64,000 nt of DNA from Saccharibacillus soli (GCA_002189105.1 NIOB01000001.1:1488001-1552000), one strand, 5' to 3'; counted from the stretch's first letter, positions 54,365-62,445 are shown. Notes: generated by a model not told the origin, from the letters alone. Numbers and translations are program-made.

Positions 54365-55408
54365 TCAATCGCCGATTTTCACCAGAATCTTCGCGTGACT
54401 CTTATCACGAATCAGCAGTTCCAACCCCTGTTCCACAATGTCGTCCAGTTTGATCTTGTGGGTGATGACCGATTTGACATCGAGTGCACCTGCTGCGATC
54501 AAGGCGATAATCTCCGGGAAGATATGACGATACGCCAGCGTCGCGGTCACGGTTGCTTCTTTGACTAGCATTTGGAAGAAATCAACCTTCAATGGCTCAG
54601 GGATGGCCGCGATCACGACGACCTCTCCCCCTTTTTTCACCACCGACACAGCACTGTCCATCGTTGGTTGAACACCTGCCGCTTCAAAGGCAATGTCGAT
54701 TCCGCCGGACTGCTCCTGAATGACCTGCGCAGCATCCATCTGCGAACTGTTCACCGGGATCGCGCCGAGCTTCTCTGCAAGCTTCAGACGTTCGTCGAAT
54801 ACGTCAACCGCATACACCTGGGAAGCTCCGGCTGCTTTGGCACACAGCACGGTCAGCAGTCCAATCGGTCCCGCTCCATAAACAGCCACCTTCTGTCCGA
54901 CCTTGAGGCTGCTGTGCCGAACCGCGTGCATGGCGACCGCCGTTGGCTCAACCAGTGCGCCTTCTTCAAAGGATACGTTGTCCGGAAGGTGATGAACCAT
55001 ATAGGCCTCCACTACGACATAATCCGCAAATCCGCCATCTCCATTTAATCCAATAAAGCCAAAATCGACGCACTGATTGTAATGCCCCTGAAGGCAATAT
55101 TCGCAGACTCCGCAATGATAGAGGGGCTCAACGACCACCCGCTGCCCTTTTTCGATGCCGGTTACGCTCTCACCAATTTCCACAGCGACGCCCGCAAATT
55201 CATGACCCAGCACGAGTGGAGCCTTTTGGCCGGATAATGGATGCTCTTGTCCTTCCTGAATTCCCACTCCATGATGGTACGCATGCAGGTCACTGCCGCA
55301 AATCCCAGCGTATTCCACTTTGATCTTGACCTGCCCTTTGCCTACGCTTCGCTCCTCGCGCTTCTCGACCCGGACATCCTGTTTGCCGTACCAGACTGCT
55401 GCCTTCAT
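54365..55408 (-). CDS. Zinc-dependent alcohol dehydrogenase (2,3-butanediol dehydrogenase type), second copy
   Basis: The 347-residue medium-chain dehydrogenase is a paralogue of the one at 33017-34066. Catalytic zinc ligands are in GICGSDLHAYHHG (cysteine 37) and GHEFAG, structural cysteines in HCGVCEYCLQGHYNQC, and the NAD loop is GAGPIG. It may reduce acetoin or oxidise a polyol. ATG 55408 lies nine bases after GGAG and is preferred over 55417. It is divergent from a LysR regulator gene with a dyad between them, which suggests LysR control. Confidence 0.87.
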   Translation of the reverse strand: MKAAVWYGKQDVRVEKREERSVGKGQVKIKVEYAGICGSDLHAYHHGVGIQEGQEHPLSGQKAPLVLGHEFAGVAVEIGESVTGIEKGQRVVVEPLYHCGVCEYCLQGHYNQCVDFGFIGLNGDGGFADYVVVEAYMVHHLPDNVSFEEGALVEPTAVAMHAVRHSSLKVGQKVAVYGAGPIGLLTVLCAKAAGASQVYAVDVFDERLKLAEKLGAIPVNSSQMDAAQVIQEQSGGIDIAFEAAGVQPTMDSAVSVVKKGGEVVVIAAIPEPLKVDFFQMLVKEATVTATLAYRHIFPEIIALIAAGALDVKSVITHKIKLDDIVEQGLELLIRDKSHAKILVKIGD

Positions 55409-55502
55409 GATTGACATCTCCTTCTATCGATAATGGTTACAAAATGCTCTATTCAAATTTTATTATATCTTGAGCATGACCTTCACTTATAATAATAGAT
55501 AC

Positions 55503-55516
55503 TAATGGTTCCATTA
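55503..55516. promoter_or_regulatory. Probable LysR operator
   Basis: The dyad TAATGGTTCCATTA (6+6 with a two-base centre) lies between the divergent dehydrogenase and LysR genes, 28 bp before the LysR start. Position and symmetry fit a LysR-type binding site. Confidence 0.55.
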
Positions 55517-55543
55517 ATAAAAATAATGATAGGAGAGTATACC

Positions 55544-56449
55544 ATGAATCTGGAGCAGCTTGCCTATATCGTGGAAATCGCCAAAACACGCTCTTTCTCT
55601 GCTGCCGCTTCGCAGATGCACATGACCCAGTCCGCGATCAGCCAATCCGTTCGCAAGTTGGAAGAGGAGCTGGATCTGCATGTATTTGAACGATCCCGCC
55701 AGGGCGCGGTTCCCACTGAAGCTGGCAAACAGTTGATTGAGCAGGCCATCGAGATCTTGCAGCGTGTCGATCTGCTCCGTTCGACGATCGACCGCAGCAG
55801 GCCGCTCAGCGGTTCTGTCGAAGTCGCCACTTTTCCAAGCGTTATGCCCTATCTAATCGAAACGACCGCCCGTATGAAATCGGAACATCCACAGCTTCAC
55901 ATCTCTATTGAGGAAAAAGGCTCCATGGACATTGTGGAAGACGTGCGGCAGGGACGTACCCACCTTGGATTTATTGCGCTCTACAGCAAACAGCTGGAGC
56001 AGTTGAGCGGACTGCAATTTAGCGCCATGTATACCGGCAAGTTGGTGGCCGCAGCCCATCATGAATCGCCGCTTGCCCAGTATCAGCGCATCACCCCCAA
56101 ACAGCTCATGCAGCATCAGCTGGCTCTGTATAATGATCGGTTTGTGCATGATTTTGTGGATCGATTCACCGACTTATACGGCGAATTATCCATCTTGTTC
56201 TGGACCAACAATTCGGAAGCCGTGACCAGCGTATTGGACAATGGACTTGCGGCAAGCATCGGACATGACTTTTCCTTTCATCAGCATTCTCTCTGGAAGT
56301 CAGGGCACATCAAAATCATTGAGATCGCAGACGTAGGGCAGCCCGACATGCAGATTGGCTTTCTGCGATCCGAGGCGCGTGCGCTCGGTCCAGGTGCTGA
56401 ACTTTTCGCTACCCGCTTCCGTCAGGCGATTGAACTGGGGCATCTATAA
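55544..56449 (+). CDS. LysR family transcriptional regulator
   Basis: The 301-residue protein has the LysR helix-turn-helix at the N-terminus (LEQLAYIVEIAKTRSFSAAA, QSAISQSVRKLEEELDLHVFER) and a two-lobed effector domain (SGSVEVATFPSVMPYLIETT to IGFLRSEARALG). ATG 55544 follows AGGAGAG and is preferred over 55505. It probably controls the divergent dehydrogenase. The effector is unknown. Confidence 0.92.
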   Translation: MNLEQLAYIVEIAKTRSFSAAASQMHMTQSAISQSVRKLEEELDLHVFERSRQGAVPTEAGKQLIEQAIEILQRVDLLRSTIDRSRPLSGSVEVATFPSVMPYLIETTARMKSEHPQLHISIEEKGSMDIVEDVRQGRTHLGFIALYSKQLEQLSGLQFSAMYTGKLVAAAHHESPLAQYQRITPKQLMQHQLALYNDRFVHDFVDRFTDLYGELSILFWTNNSEAVTSVLDNGLAASIGHDFSFHQHSLWKSGHIKIIEIADVGQPDMQIGFLRSEARALGPGAELFATRFRQAIELGHL

Positions 56450-56471
56450 GAGTGATGTTCGGGTGAAACGC

Positions 56472-56511
56472 AAAAAAATCCGAAAAGAACCTCTCGGTTC
56501 CTTTCGGATTT
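56472..56511. terminator. Bidirectional terminator
   Basis: AAATCCGAAAAGAACC pairs with GGTTCCTTTCGGATTT around a short loop, with A/T tracts on both sides. It ends both the LysR gene and tyrS. Confidence 0.85.
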
Positions 56512-56546
56512 GGGCGTCATGTCAACAAGCTTGTCGGTGCGCTTCC

Positions 56547-57851
56547 TTAGCCTTCAAACTTGACGACGTAGTAGTTCTTCTTGCCGCGGCGCAGCACGAG
56601 GGTTGTACCATGCAGACGATCTTCCGCTCCAATGGTCGTCTCGATCGATGTGCGTTTCTCACCGTTGACGGAAATCGCGCCGCTCTGGATGTCCTTACGC
56701 GCCTGTCCTTTCGATGGTGCGGCTCCGGCTTCCACCAGCAGATCGATCAGCAGCGGCTCGGAAGAAGCATCCGCCGTTACGCTTGGCATGTCTGCCAATG
56801 CTTCAGCCAGGTCGGCTTCATTCAGTTCAGCGAAGCTGCCCGAGAACAGGGCCGCTGTAATCTTCTCTGCGCTCTCCACGGCATCGGCACCATGTACAAG
56901 CTCCGTCACGCGGCGAGCCAGTTCGCGCTGGGCGACGCGTTTTTCCGGTGCTTTAAGATGTTCCGTCTCCAAGGCTTCGATCTCTTCGCGGCTGAGGAAA
57001 GTGAAGTATTTCAGGAATTTGATGACATCCGCATCGTCCGTGTTGATCCAGAACTGGTAGAACGTGTACGCACTTGTTTTGCTGCGATCGAGCCATACGG
57101 CGCCGGATTCGGATTTGCCGAATTTTTTACCGTCGCTTTTGGTGACCAGCGGCATGGTCATGCCGTACGCATCGCCGCCGCCATTTTTGCCGATCAGATC
57201 GAGACCTGCCGTAATATTGCCCCACTGGTCACTGCCACCCAACTGAAGCGAGCAGCCTTCGTCTTCATGCAGACGCTGGAAGTCGTAAGCTTGCAGGATC
57301 ATGTACGAAAATTCGGTAAACGAGATCCCGTTCGCCAGGCGCGAATCGACGGAATCTTTGGCCAGCATGTAATTAACCGTGAAGTTCTTGCCCACATCGC
57401 GCAGGAAGTCGATCATCGTGATCGGACCGAGCCAGTCGTAGTTGCTGACCATCTTCGCCGGAACCGCCGCATCGCCTTCTCCGAAATCAAGGAAACGCGA
57501 CAGTTGGTTTTGCAGCTTGCGCGTCCAATCCGCGACTGTATCCGCCGTGTTCAGTGAGCGTTCGGTCGAACGACCGCTCGGATCGCCAATCATACCCGTG
57601 CCGCCGCCCACGAGGGCGATCGGACGGTGTCCGGCGTTCTGGAAACGTCTCATGGTCAATACCGGCAGCAGATGGCCGATATGCAGGCTGTCCGCCGTCG
57701 GATCAAAGCCGTTGTACAGCGTGACGCTCTCTTCGCTCAGCTTCTTCTGCAATTCTTCACGGTGCGTCACCTGGTAGATCAAACCTCTGTATTCCAGATC
57801 GTCCAGCAGGGCGTTCGCTTCGATCGGGGTGTGTTCGTGTTCAGTGGTCAT
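56547..57851 (-). CDS. tyrS: Tyrosine-tRNA ligase
   Basis: The 434-residue class I synthetase attaches tyrosine to tRNA-Tyr. The HIGH motif is at 57-60 (SLHIGHLL), the KMSKS-type motif is KFGKS at 243-247, and residues about 365-430 are an S4-like RNA-binding domain. LQLGGSDQWGNI is the tyrosine/tRNA site typical of TyrS. ATG 57851 has AGGAGG eight bases upstream and is preferred over the longer frame, which would read into the T-box. The gene is preceded by a T-box leader. Confidence 0.95.
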   Translation of the reverse strand: MTTEHEHTPIEANALLDDLEYRGLIYQVTHREELQKKLSEESVTLYNGFDPTADSLHIGHLLPVLTMRRFQNAGHRPIALVGGGTGMIGDPSGRSTERSLNTADTVADWTRKLQNQLSRFLDFGEGDAAVPAKMVSNYDWLGPITMIDFLRDVGKNFTVNYMLAKDSVDSRLANGISFTEFSYMILQAYDFQRLHEDEGCSLQLGGSDQWGNITAGLDLIGKNGGGDAYGMTMPLVTKSDGKKFGKSESGAVWLDRSKTSAYTFYQFWINTDDADVIKFLKYFTFLSREEIEALETEHLKAPEKRVAQRELARRVTELVHGADAVESAEKITAALFSGSFAELNEADLAEALADMPSVTADASSEPLLIDLLVEAGAAPSKGQARKDIQSGAISVNGEKRTSIETTIGAEDRLHGTTLVLRRGKKNYYVVKFEG

Positions 57852-57879
57852 AGGGGGTTCCTCCTTGGAAATATAAAAT

Positions 57880-58185
57880 AAAAAAGACCCGGCCTGCTGC
57901 ATCACTGCAGGGACGAGTCTTAATCGCGGTACCACCCTTATTGAAAAGGCGCCACATGTTGGAGCACGGCGCGTTTTCCACTTTGTCGCCCGATAACGTG
58001 GACGGCTCCGTCCCGCTCCTTCCGCTCTCGCGGTTTCGGAAACGGGAAGCTCCGGGACGTAATTCGCGTGTCGATCGTCTACCGCCTTGCACCAACCGGC
58101 GGCTCTCTGGGAGTACGATACCGAACGCTACTGGATTCCCTTCAACGCTTGTTATTGCGCTCCGCAGGCCGGGCGCTCATTGATT
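57880..58185 (-). ncRNA. T-box leader of tyrS (tyrosine)
   Basis: The T-box sequence GGGTGGTACCGCG (57925-57937 on the minus strand) is intact and is followed by a terminator hairpin (57880-57921) ending in TTTTTT. Stem I runs from about 58140 to 58020, and a TAC codon at 58059-58061 in the specifier-loop region fits tyrosine. Uncharged tRNA-Tyr should pair and prevent termination. The exact stem boundaries are approximate. Confidence 0.92.
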
Positions 58186-58188
58186 CAT

Positions 58189-58218
58189 TTTATAACATGC
58201 TCGGACGAAAACTGTCAA
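58189..58218 (-). promoter_or_regulatory. Sigma-A promoter of tyrS leader
   Basis: On the minus strand TTGACA (58213-58218) is separated by 18 bases from TATAAA (58189-58194), with an extended -10 TGT just before it. This would start the T-box RNA near 58181. Confidence 0.85.
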
Positions 58219-58239
58219 CGTTCCTACAGCGAAACCGAT

Positions 58240-58303
58240 TTAAAAAATAATTTACACCACGTTTACACAACCTTTGATCTTCAAAAAATCCATGTGATAC
58301 AAT
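58240..58303 (+). promoter_or_regulatory. PhoP box and promoter of the 5'-nucleotidase gene
   Basis: Four hexamers at exact 11-bp pitch, TTAAAA (58240), TTTACA (58251), TTTACA (58262) and TTTGAT (58273), match the B. subtilis PhoP box pattern TT(A/C/T)ACA-N5. A -10 element TACAAT at 58298-58303, extended by TGA, follows about 20 bp downstream, the usual arrangement for PhoP-activated promoters. Confidence 0.78.
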
Positions 58304-58342
58304 GTGACGGCACCAATCACAATCTAGGAGGAATGGAAGTTC

Positions 58343-60502
58343 ATGAATTGGAAAAATTGGAGAAAGCCGAGCGTAAGTCTTGCCGTGGCAGCGCTGCTGT
58401 CGGCTCAGGTTGTTGGAGTATCCGGCACGGCTTCGGCAGCGGAAGGCGACGTTGAAGTCCATCTGCTGGGCATCAATGACCTGCACGGACAGCTGGACAC
58501 GACTTCGATCGTCAGCGACAAGCCCGTAGGTACAGCTCCCATTCTCGCTACATATCTGAAACAAGCCAGAGCCAAATATGCAAACTCTCTGCTGTTCCAT
58601 AACGGCGATTCCGTCGGCGCTTCCGCCCCGATCTCTTCGCTCGAACGCGATGAGCCGACACTGGAATGGCTGAATATGATGGGCTTCGATGTCGGTTCAC
58701 TGGGGAACCATGAATTCGATCAGGGGATCGCGGCGCTGAAGGCGCAGCTGAATGGCGGTCTCGATCCCAAAGAAGGCAAAGTAACGCATAAAGGCGTGAA
58801 GTTCGATTATGTCAATGCCAACGTCATCGAGACAGCGACCGGCAAACCGCTGATTAAGCCTTATGTTATCAAAGAAGTCGGCGGCGTAAAGATTGGATTC
58901 ATCGGTCTGGTCACTAAAGCAACGCCTTCCAAAGTCTCTCCATCCGGCACAGCTGGTGTGACCTTCCTGAGCGCGGCTGCCGAAGTGGAAGCCGTCAACA
59001 AATATGCGAAAGAACTGCAAGATCAAGGCGTGGAGACAATCGTTGTCCTGGCGCATGATCCAGCCTCGACCAAAGAAGGCGTGACAACCGGTGAAGCCGC
59101 TGACCTGGCGAAAGCCCTGCCAGCCAATTCTCCGATCGACGTCATCGTAGCCGGTGACAACCATGCCCTGGCAAACGGTGAAGTTAACGGCAAGCTGATC
59201 GTTCAGGCTTATTCGTATGGTACGGCCTTTGAAGACATCAAGCTGATGATCGATCCCAAGACAGGTGACGTAACCGAGAAATCGGCAACGGTAACCAGCA
59301 CCGTCCAACAAGGCGTGACACCGGATGCCGATACGGTAGCCCTGATTAAAAAGTATCTGGAGAAACACCCTGAGCTGACCAAGCCAGTGGGCACTACAGA
59401 TGGTTCCGTCACACGCACGGACGCCTATAACAATGAAGCGGCGCTGGGCAACCTGATCGCAGACGCCATGCGTAAAGCGGACTTCGGCGACAAAGCCGCT
59501 CCAGCCGACTTTGCTTTCATGAACCCAGGCGGCATCCGGGCCGATCTGCCTAAGGGTGATGTCACCTTCGCGGATCTGGCGAAGATCCAGCCATTTGGCA
59601 ATACGCTGGTTAAGCTGTCGCTGACAGGCGCTCAGGTAAAGCAGCTGCTTCAACAGCAGTGGGGTACCAACGCTGACGGCACGCCAAACACCAAGACGCT
59701 GCAAATTTCCGGTCTGAAATACAGCGCGGATCTGAACAAGCCGGTCGCAGAGCGCATCACCTCGCTGACCCTGGCAGACGGTACGGCGATCGATCCGACC
59801 AAGACTTACACGGCTGTAGTCAACAACTTCATGGCCGCAGGCGGCGACAATTATAAAGTGCTGACCGAAGCGAGCAAATCGCTGGCAGGCCCAATCGATC
59901 TCGACGTGTTCTACAAATACGTCGTCGATACGTTCAAAGGCGGTTCCATCACAGCCAAAGTTGAAGGCCGTATCGCCAACACGCCAGCCGCAGGTTCGGA
60001 TAAACCGGATACGGACGGCCCGGCAACAGGCCCATCGACGCCTTCCACGCCTTCGAGTGACTTTGTCTCGCGTGCTGATTTTGTAGCCAAGCTGGTTGAA
60101 GCGATGAAGCTGGACGCCGTCACGACTGCACCGAAATTCAGTGACGTTGCAGCCGATGCTCCTTATGCGGATGCTCTTGCTGAAGCGGTCAAAGCCGGTC
60201 TGATTAAAGGCATCGGCGGCGGCAAGTTCAACCCGGATCAATCGATCACTCGTGAAGATCTGGCAACGATCTTGGCCGCAGCGCTCAAAGGCAAGCTGCC
60301 GACTGTAGATGCCGCTGCCGTACTGAATGCTTTTGACGACGCTTCGACCGTAGCCGCTTATGCCAAGACTCCGGTTGCCCAGTTGGTCAAAGCTGGCGTC
60401 TTGACGCCTGAGCTGCCAGGCAAGTTCATGCCAAAAGACACGGTTCTGTCAAGCGATGCCGATGCGATGATCCAAGCTGCTCTGGCGGTATCCGGTTCGT
60501 AA
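58343..60502 (+). CDS. SLH-anchored 5'-nucleotidase / 2',3'-cyclic phosphodiesterase
   Basis: The 719-residue secreted enzyme has a signal peptide ending GTASA (about residue 32). A metallophosphatase domain follows (LLGINDLHGQLD, FHNGDSVG, SLGNHEFDQG, AGDNHALANG), then a 5'-nucleotidase C-terminal domain (NEAALGNLIADAM, MNPGGIRADLP, VNNFMAAGGDNY). A Pro/Ser/Thr linker leads to SLH-like repeats at about 570-719 (FSDVAADAPYADALAEAVKA). The protein is thus tied to the cell wall and releases phosphate from nucleotides outside the cell. AGGAGG stands 11 bases before the ATG. The PhoP box suggests induction by phosphate starvation. Confidence 0.93.
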   Translation: MNWKNWRKPSVSLAVAALLSAQVVGVSGTASAAEGDVEVHLLGINDLHGQLDTTSIVSDKPVGTAPILATYLKQARAKYANSLLFHNGDSVGASAPISSLERDEPTLEWLNMMGFDVGSLGNHEFDQGIAALKAQLNGGLDPKEGKVTHKGVKFDYVNANVIETATGKPLIKPYVIKEVGGVKIGFIGLVTKATPSKVSPSGTAGVTFLSAAAEVEAVNKYAKELQDQGVETIVVLAHDPASTKEGVTTGEAADLAKALPANSPIDVIVAGDNHALANGEVNGKLIVQAYSYGTAFEDIKLMIDPKTGDVTEKSATVTSTVQQGVTPDADTVALIKKYLEKHPELTKPVGTTDGSVTRTDAYNNEAALGNLIADAMRKADFGDKAAPADFAFMNPGGIRADLPKGDVTFADLAKIQPFGNTLVKLSLTGAQVKQLLQQQWGTNADGTPNTKTLQISGLKYSADLNKPVAERITSLTLADGTAIDPTKTYTAVVNNFMAAGGDNYKVLTEASKSLAGPIDLDVFYKYVVDTFKGGSITAKVEGRIANTPAAGSDKPDTDGPATGPSTPSTPSSDFVSRADFVAKLVEAMKLDAVTTAPKFSDVAADAPYADALAEAVKAGLIKGIGGGKFNPDQSITREDLATILAAALKGKLPTVDAAAVLNAFDDASTVAAYAKTPVAQLVKAGVLTPELPGKFMPKDTVLSSDADAMIQAALAVSGS

Positions 60503-60538
60503 GATCGGTTTGAAACTGAAGCGACTCGGACTGTATGC

Positions 60539-60650
60539 CCGTGTGGAGCCAAGCCGCACGTTTGTGTGGAGTGGGGCTGCGCGTCTGGTCTGTGTGAAGT
60601 GTAGATGCGCGTCTATGTGGAGTCAGGCTGCGCGTCTGTATGGGGTCAGA
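60539..60650. repeat. Degenerate tandem repeats of about 25 bp
   Basis: Four imperfect copies of a unit like GTGTGGAGT-CAGGCTGCGCGTCT follow each other after the 5'-nucleotidase gene. There is no open coding frame with a ribosome binding site. Copies differ at many positions, so this is an old array. The rest of the 60503-60974 gap holds only a terminator. Confidence 0.5.
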
Positions 60651-60831
60651 ATGTACATTCTTATGCCTGATTGACTCATGGATAGACCTAGTATGACGAT
60701 CGCAAGCCCGTATGGTAGGTCGCGTGAGAAGCTCTGCTTCTGATCTCCTGACCAGCGAAGCATTTGCGATTCCACAAGCTTTTGCTCTACAATGACAGAT
60801 AGCGAATAGGCTTCTCTGTACGGCGACGAAG

Positions 60832-60881
60832 AACGTCCCGCTCTTGCCCTTCCCCTGGGTATAGAGTCGGGACGTTTTTTT
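60832..60881 (+). terminator. Rho-independent terminator
   Basis: AACGTCCCG and CGGGACGTT form a 9-bp stem around a 27-base loop, followed by TTTTTTT. It lies 94 bp before the nuclease gene. Confidence 0.72.
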
Positions 60882-60974
60882 GCGTTTGGATGTGCGGCTT
60901 CGCATGGTCAATTCGCTGATCTGGGATTTTAGATTTGGGGTTTTTGATTTTTTGAATATAAGGAGGGTTTGCCC

Positions 60975-61652
60975 ATGGAGTTTGAATCGGCGCACCGGAT
61001 GTTTATGGAGCAGCATTTGCAGGAGCGCTCAGGCGAACGCCGTGACCGTCTGGAGAGAGGTCACCGCGAAGCCGAGCAGTTATTTTGCCGAAATGTGTGG
61101 TGGCCGCTGTACCAGAATTTCGAACATCTTCATCCTGAATACGAAGTGGCAGACTGGCGCGGATTCCCCTATTTCTGTGACTTTGCCTGGATTACGCCCC
61201 ATGTGAAGATTGTCATCGAGATCAAGGGCTTTGGTCCGCATATCCAGGACATGGACCGCCGCAAATTCTGCCGAGAACTGAACCGTGAGACCTTCCTGAC
61301 AGCGATGGGCTTCCATGTCCTCTCATTCGCCTATGACGACGTTGCACAGCGCCCGGAACTATGTAGGACTCTGCTGCGGATGGTAGTCGGGCGGTATACG
61401 ACGACCGACATGTCCTGTTTCTCCTCGCCGCAGGCAACGATCGCAGAACGCGAGATCATTCGCCTGGCCTGTACACGCGGCGGTTCGCTCCGTCCGATCG
61501 ATGTCGTTCGCCATCTTGGATTGGATCGCCGGACAGCAGCCGCAGTTCTGCAAACGCTGTGCCGAAAAAAGGTATTTGAAGGCCAATCCGGACCTTCCGG
61601 TCAGAGAGTTGTCCAATATGCGCTGAAGGACGCAGCCCTGGCGTTTCTGTAG
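60975..61652 (+). CDS. PD-(D/E)XK nuclease-like protein with C-terminal winged helix
   Basis: The 225-residue protein has a central core FCDFAWITPHVKIVIEIKGFG with aspartate 69, glutamate 82 and lysine 84, which fits the D-x(n)-ExK active site of PD-(D/E)XK nucleases (DUF559/Vsr-like). Residues about 150-225 form a winged-helix-like end (GSLRPIDVVRHLGLDRRTAAA, FEGQSGPSGQRVVQYAL). ATG 60975 has GGAGG eight bases upstream. No methylase or partner gene adjoins it. It may be a solitary restriction- or repair-related nuclease or a DNA-binding protein; the function is unknown. Confidence 0.75.
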   Translation: MEFESAHRMFMEQHLQERSGERRDRLERGHREAEQLFCRNVWWPLYQNFEHLHPEYEVADWRGFPYFCDFAWITPHVKIVIEIKGFGPHIQDMDRRKFCRELNRETFLTAMGFHVLSFAYDDVAQRPELCRTLLRMVVGRYTTTDMSCFSSPQATIAEREIIRLACTRGGSLRPIDVVRHLGLDRRTAAAVLQTLCRKKVFEGQSGPSGQRVVQYALKDAALAFL

Positions 61653-61700
61653 GCTCTAGATGTTCACAGCGCCTGGCTCATAACCTCTGGCACCAACTGT

Positions 61701-61935
61701 TGGTTGTACCTGCTTATAACTGTTTATAACTGCTTGCACTTGCTTGTACCTACCCATGATTGCTTGTACCTGCTTATGCCTTCTTGCAACTGCTTGCACT
61801 TGTTTGTACCTATTCGTATCTGTTTGTACCTACTCGCGTCGCTTTGCCAATATCTATCCATCCTTGCTCCTATCACCTGGTTCGTACTTACTCTTACCTG
61901 CTCTTATCTGCTCGTAATGGCTTGTACTACCTGCG
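61701..61935. repeat. 10-bp-period degenerate repeat array
   Basis: From 61701 to 61840 the sequence is a run of 14 consecutive 10-bp units close to TGCTTGTACC (for example TGCTTGTACC, TGCTTATAAC, TGTTTGTACC), all in perfect phase. A looser continuation reaches about 61935. No ribosome binding site or gene start is seen. The array would give a 10-residue repeat if translated, but I do not call it a gene. Confidence 0.75.
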
Positions 61936-61942
61936 TTGCTCG

Positions 61943-62129
61943 AAATAAGTCCGAAAATCCCCTTATTTTTCGTATACATTTGATTTTCGGAAGGATAAGT
62001 CCATCAATCCCTCTATTTTTGGAAAAAACCAAAATATACGCGGGAAATAGATGATTTAAGTGGATAATTGGACTTATTCGGCGTTTTTTCGGAAATCAAA
62101 AAGAAATAAGGGGATTCATGGACTTATTT
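61943..62129. repeat. Symmetric four-unit inverted element (A-B-B'-A')
   Basis: Four related 26-bp units, each with outer AAATAAG/CTTATTT-like arms, lie at 61943-61968, 61993-62018, 62054-62079 and 62104-62129. The first two are direct copies at 50-bp pitch. The last two are their inverted copies at the same pitch, and the whole is symmetric about 62036. It is non-coding and could be a MITE-like element, a large terminator or a protein-binding array. Confidence 0.75.
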
Positions 62130-62145
62130 GACCAGAAGCTGGTTG

Positions 62146-62298
62146 CTGAGCGTAGCGCTGACGTTTGACAGTCGAGCGTTGACTGTTGACCGCAGCGTTG
62201 ACTCCAGGCCGCCGACCATTGACCGCTGACGTTTGACCGTTAACCGTTGACCGCCGACCTTAGCGCCAACCGTTGACCACTCACCGCTCACCGCATCC
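62146..62298. repeat. 7-bp-period degenerate repeat array
   Basis: Consecutive heptamers close to CGTTGAC (CATTGAC, CGCTGAC, GTTTGAC, CGTTAAC, CGTTGAC, CGCCGAC) run in perfect phase from 62217 to 62258, with further copies on both sides. It starts 17 bp after the inverted element and is non-coding as far as I can see. Confidence 0.68.
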
Positions 62299-62318
62299 AC
62301 CTTTATCGACCACGCCAA

Positions 62319-62345
62319 AACGGCTGCATATCTCACACAGCCGTT
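62319..62345 (-). terminator. Possible terminator of the aldo/keto reductase gene
   Basis: AACGGCTG and CAGCCGTT form an 8-bp stem around an 11-base loop and the minus strand continues TTTTGG. It is about 100 bp after the aldo/keto reductase stop; the T-run is weak. Confidence 0.5.
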
Positions 62346-62445
62346 CTTGATCTCGCACTCATTTCTCACGTTTCCCCACTCACTGATCTCCACTCTTTGC
62401 TTACTTATTGTTGCCCTCTATTCTTGCTCGCTACCTCGCCCTGCT

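Noticed and set aside
56355-57557. 400-codon plus-strand frame opposite tyrS
   Set aside because: It overlaps the end of the LysR gene and the antisense strand of tyrS; no family resemblance.
58697-60241. Long (514-codon) minus-strand frame opposite the 5'-nucleotidase gene
   Set aside because: It is the antisense shadow of a clearly coding gene with full domain motifs; the antisense product has no recognisable features.
60426-61016. 196-codon minus-strand frame with His/Arg-rich repeats
   Set aside because: The repeats come from the degenerate DNA array; there is no ribosome binding site and it spans a terminator and part of the 5'-nucleotidase gene.
61704-62054. 116-codon frame with a 10-residue cysteine-containing repeat
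   Set aside because: It starts at TTG with no ribosome binding site, and the apparent peptide repeat is an automatic result of the 10-bp DNA period (three units make ten codons).
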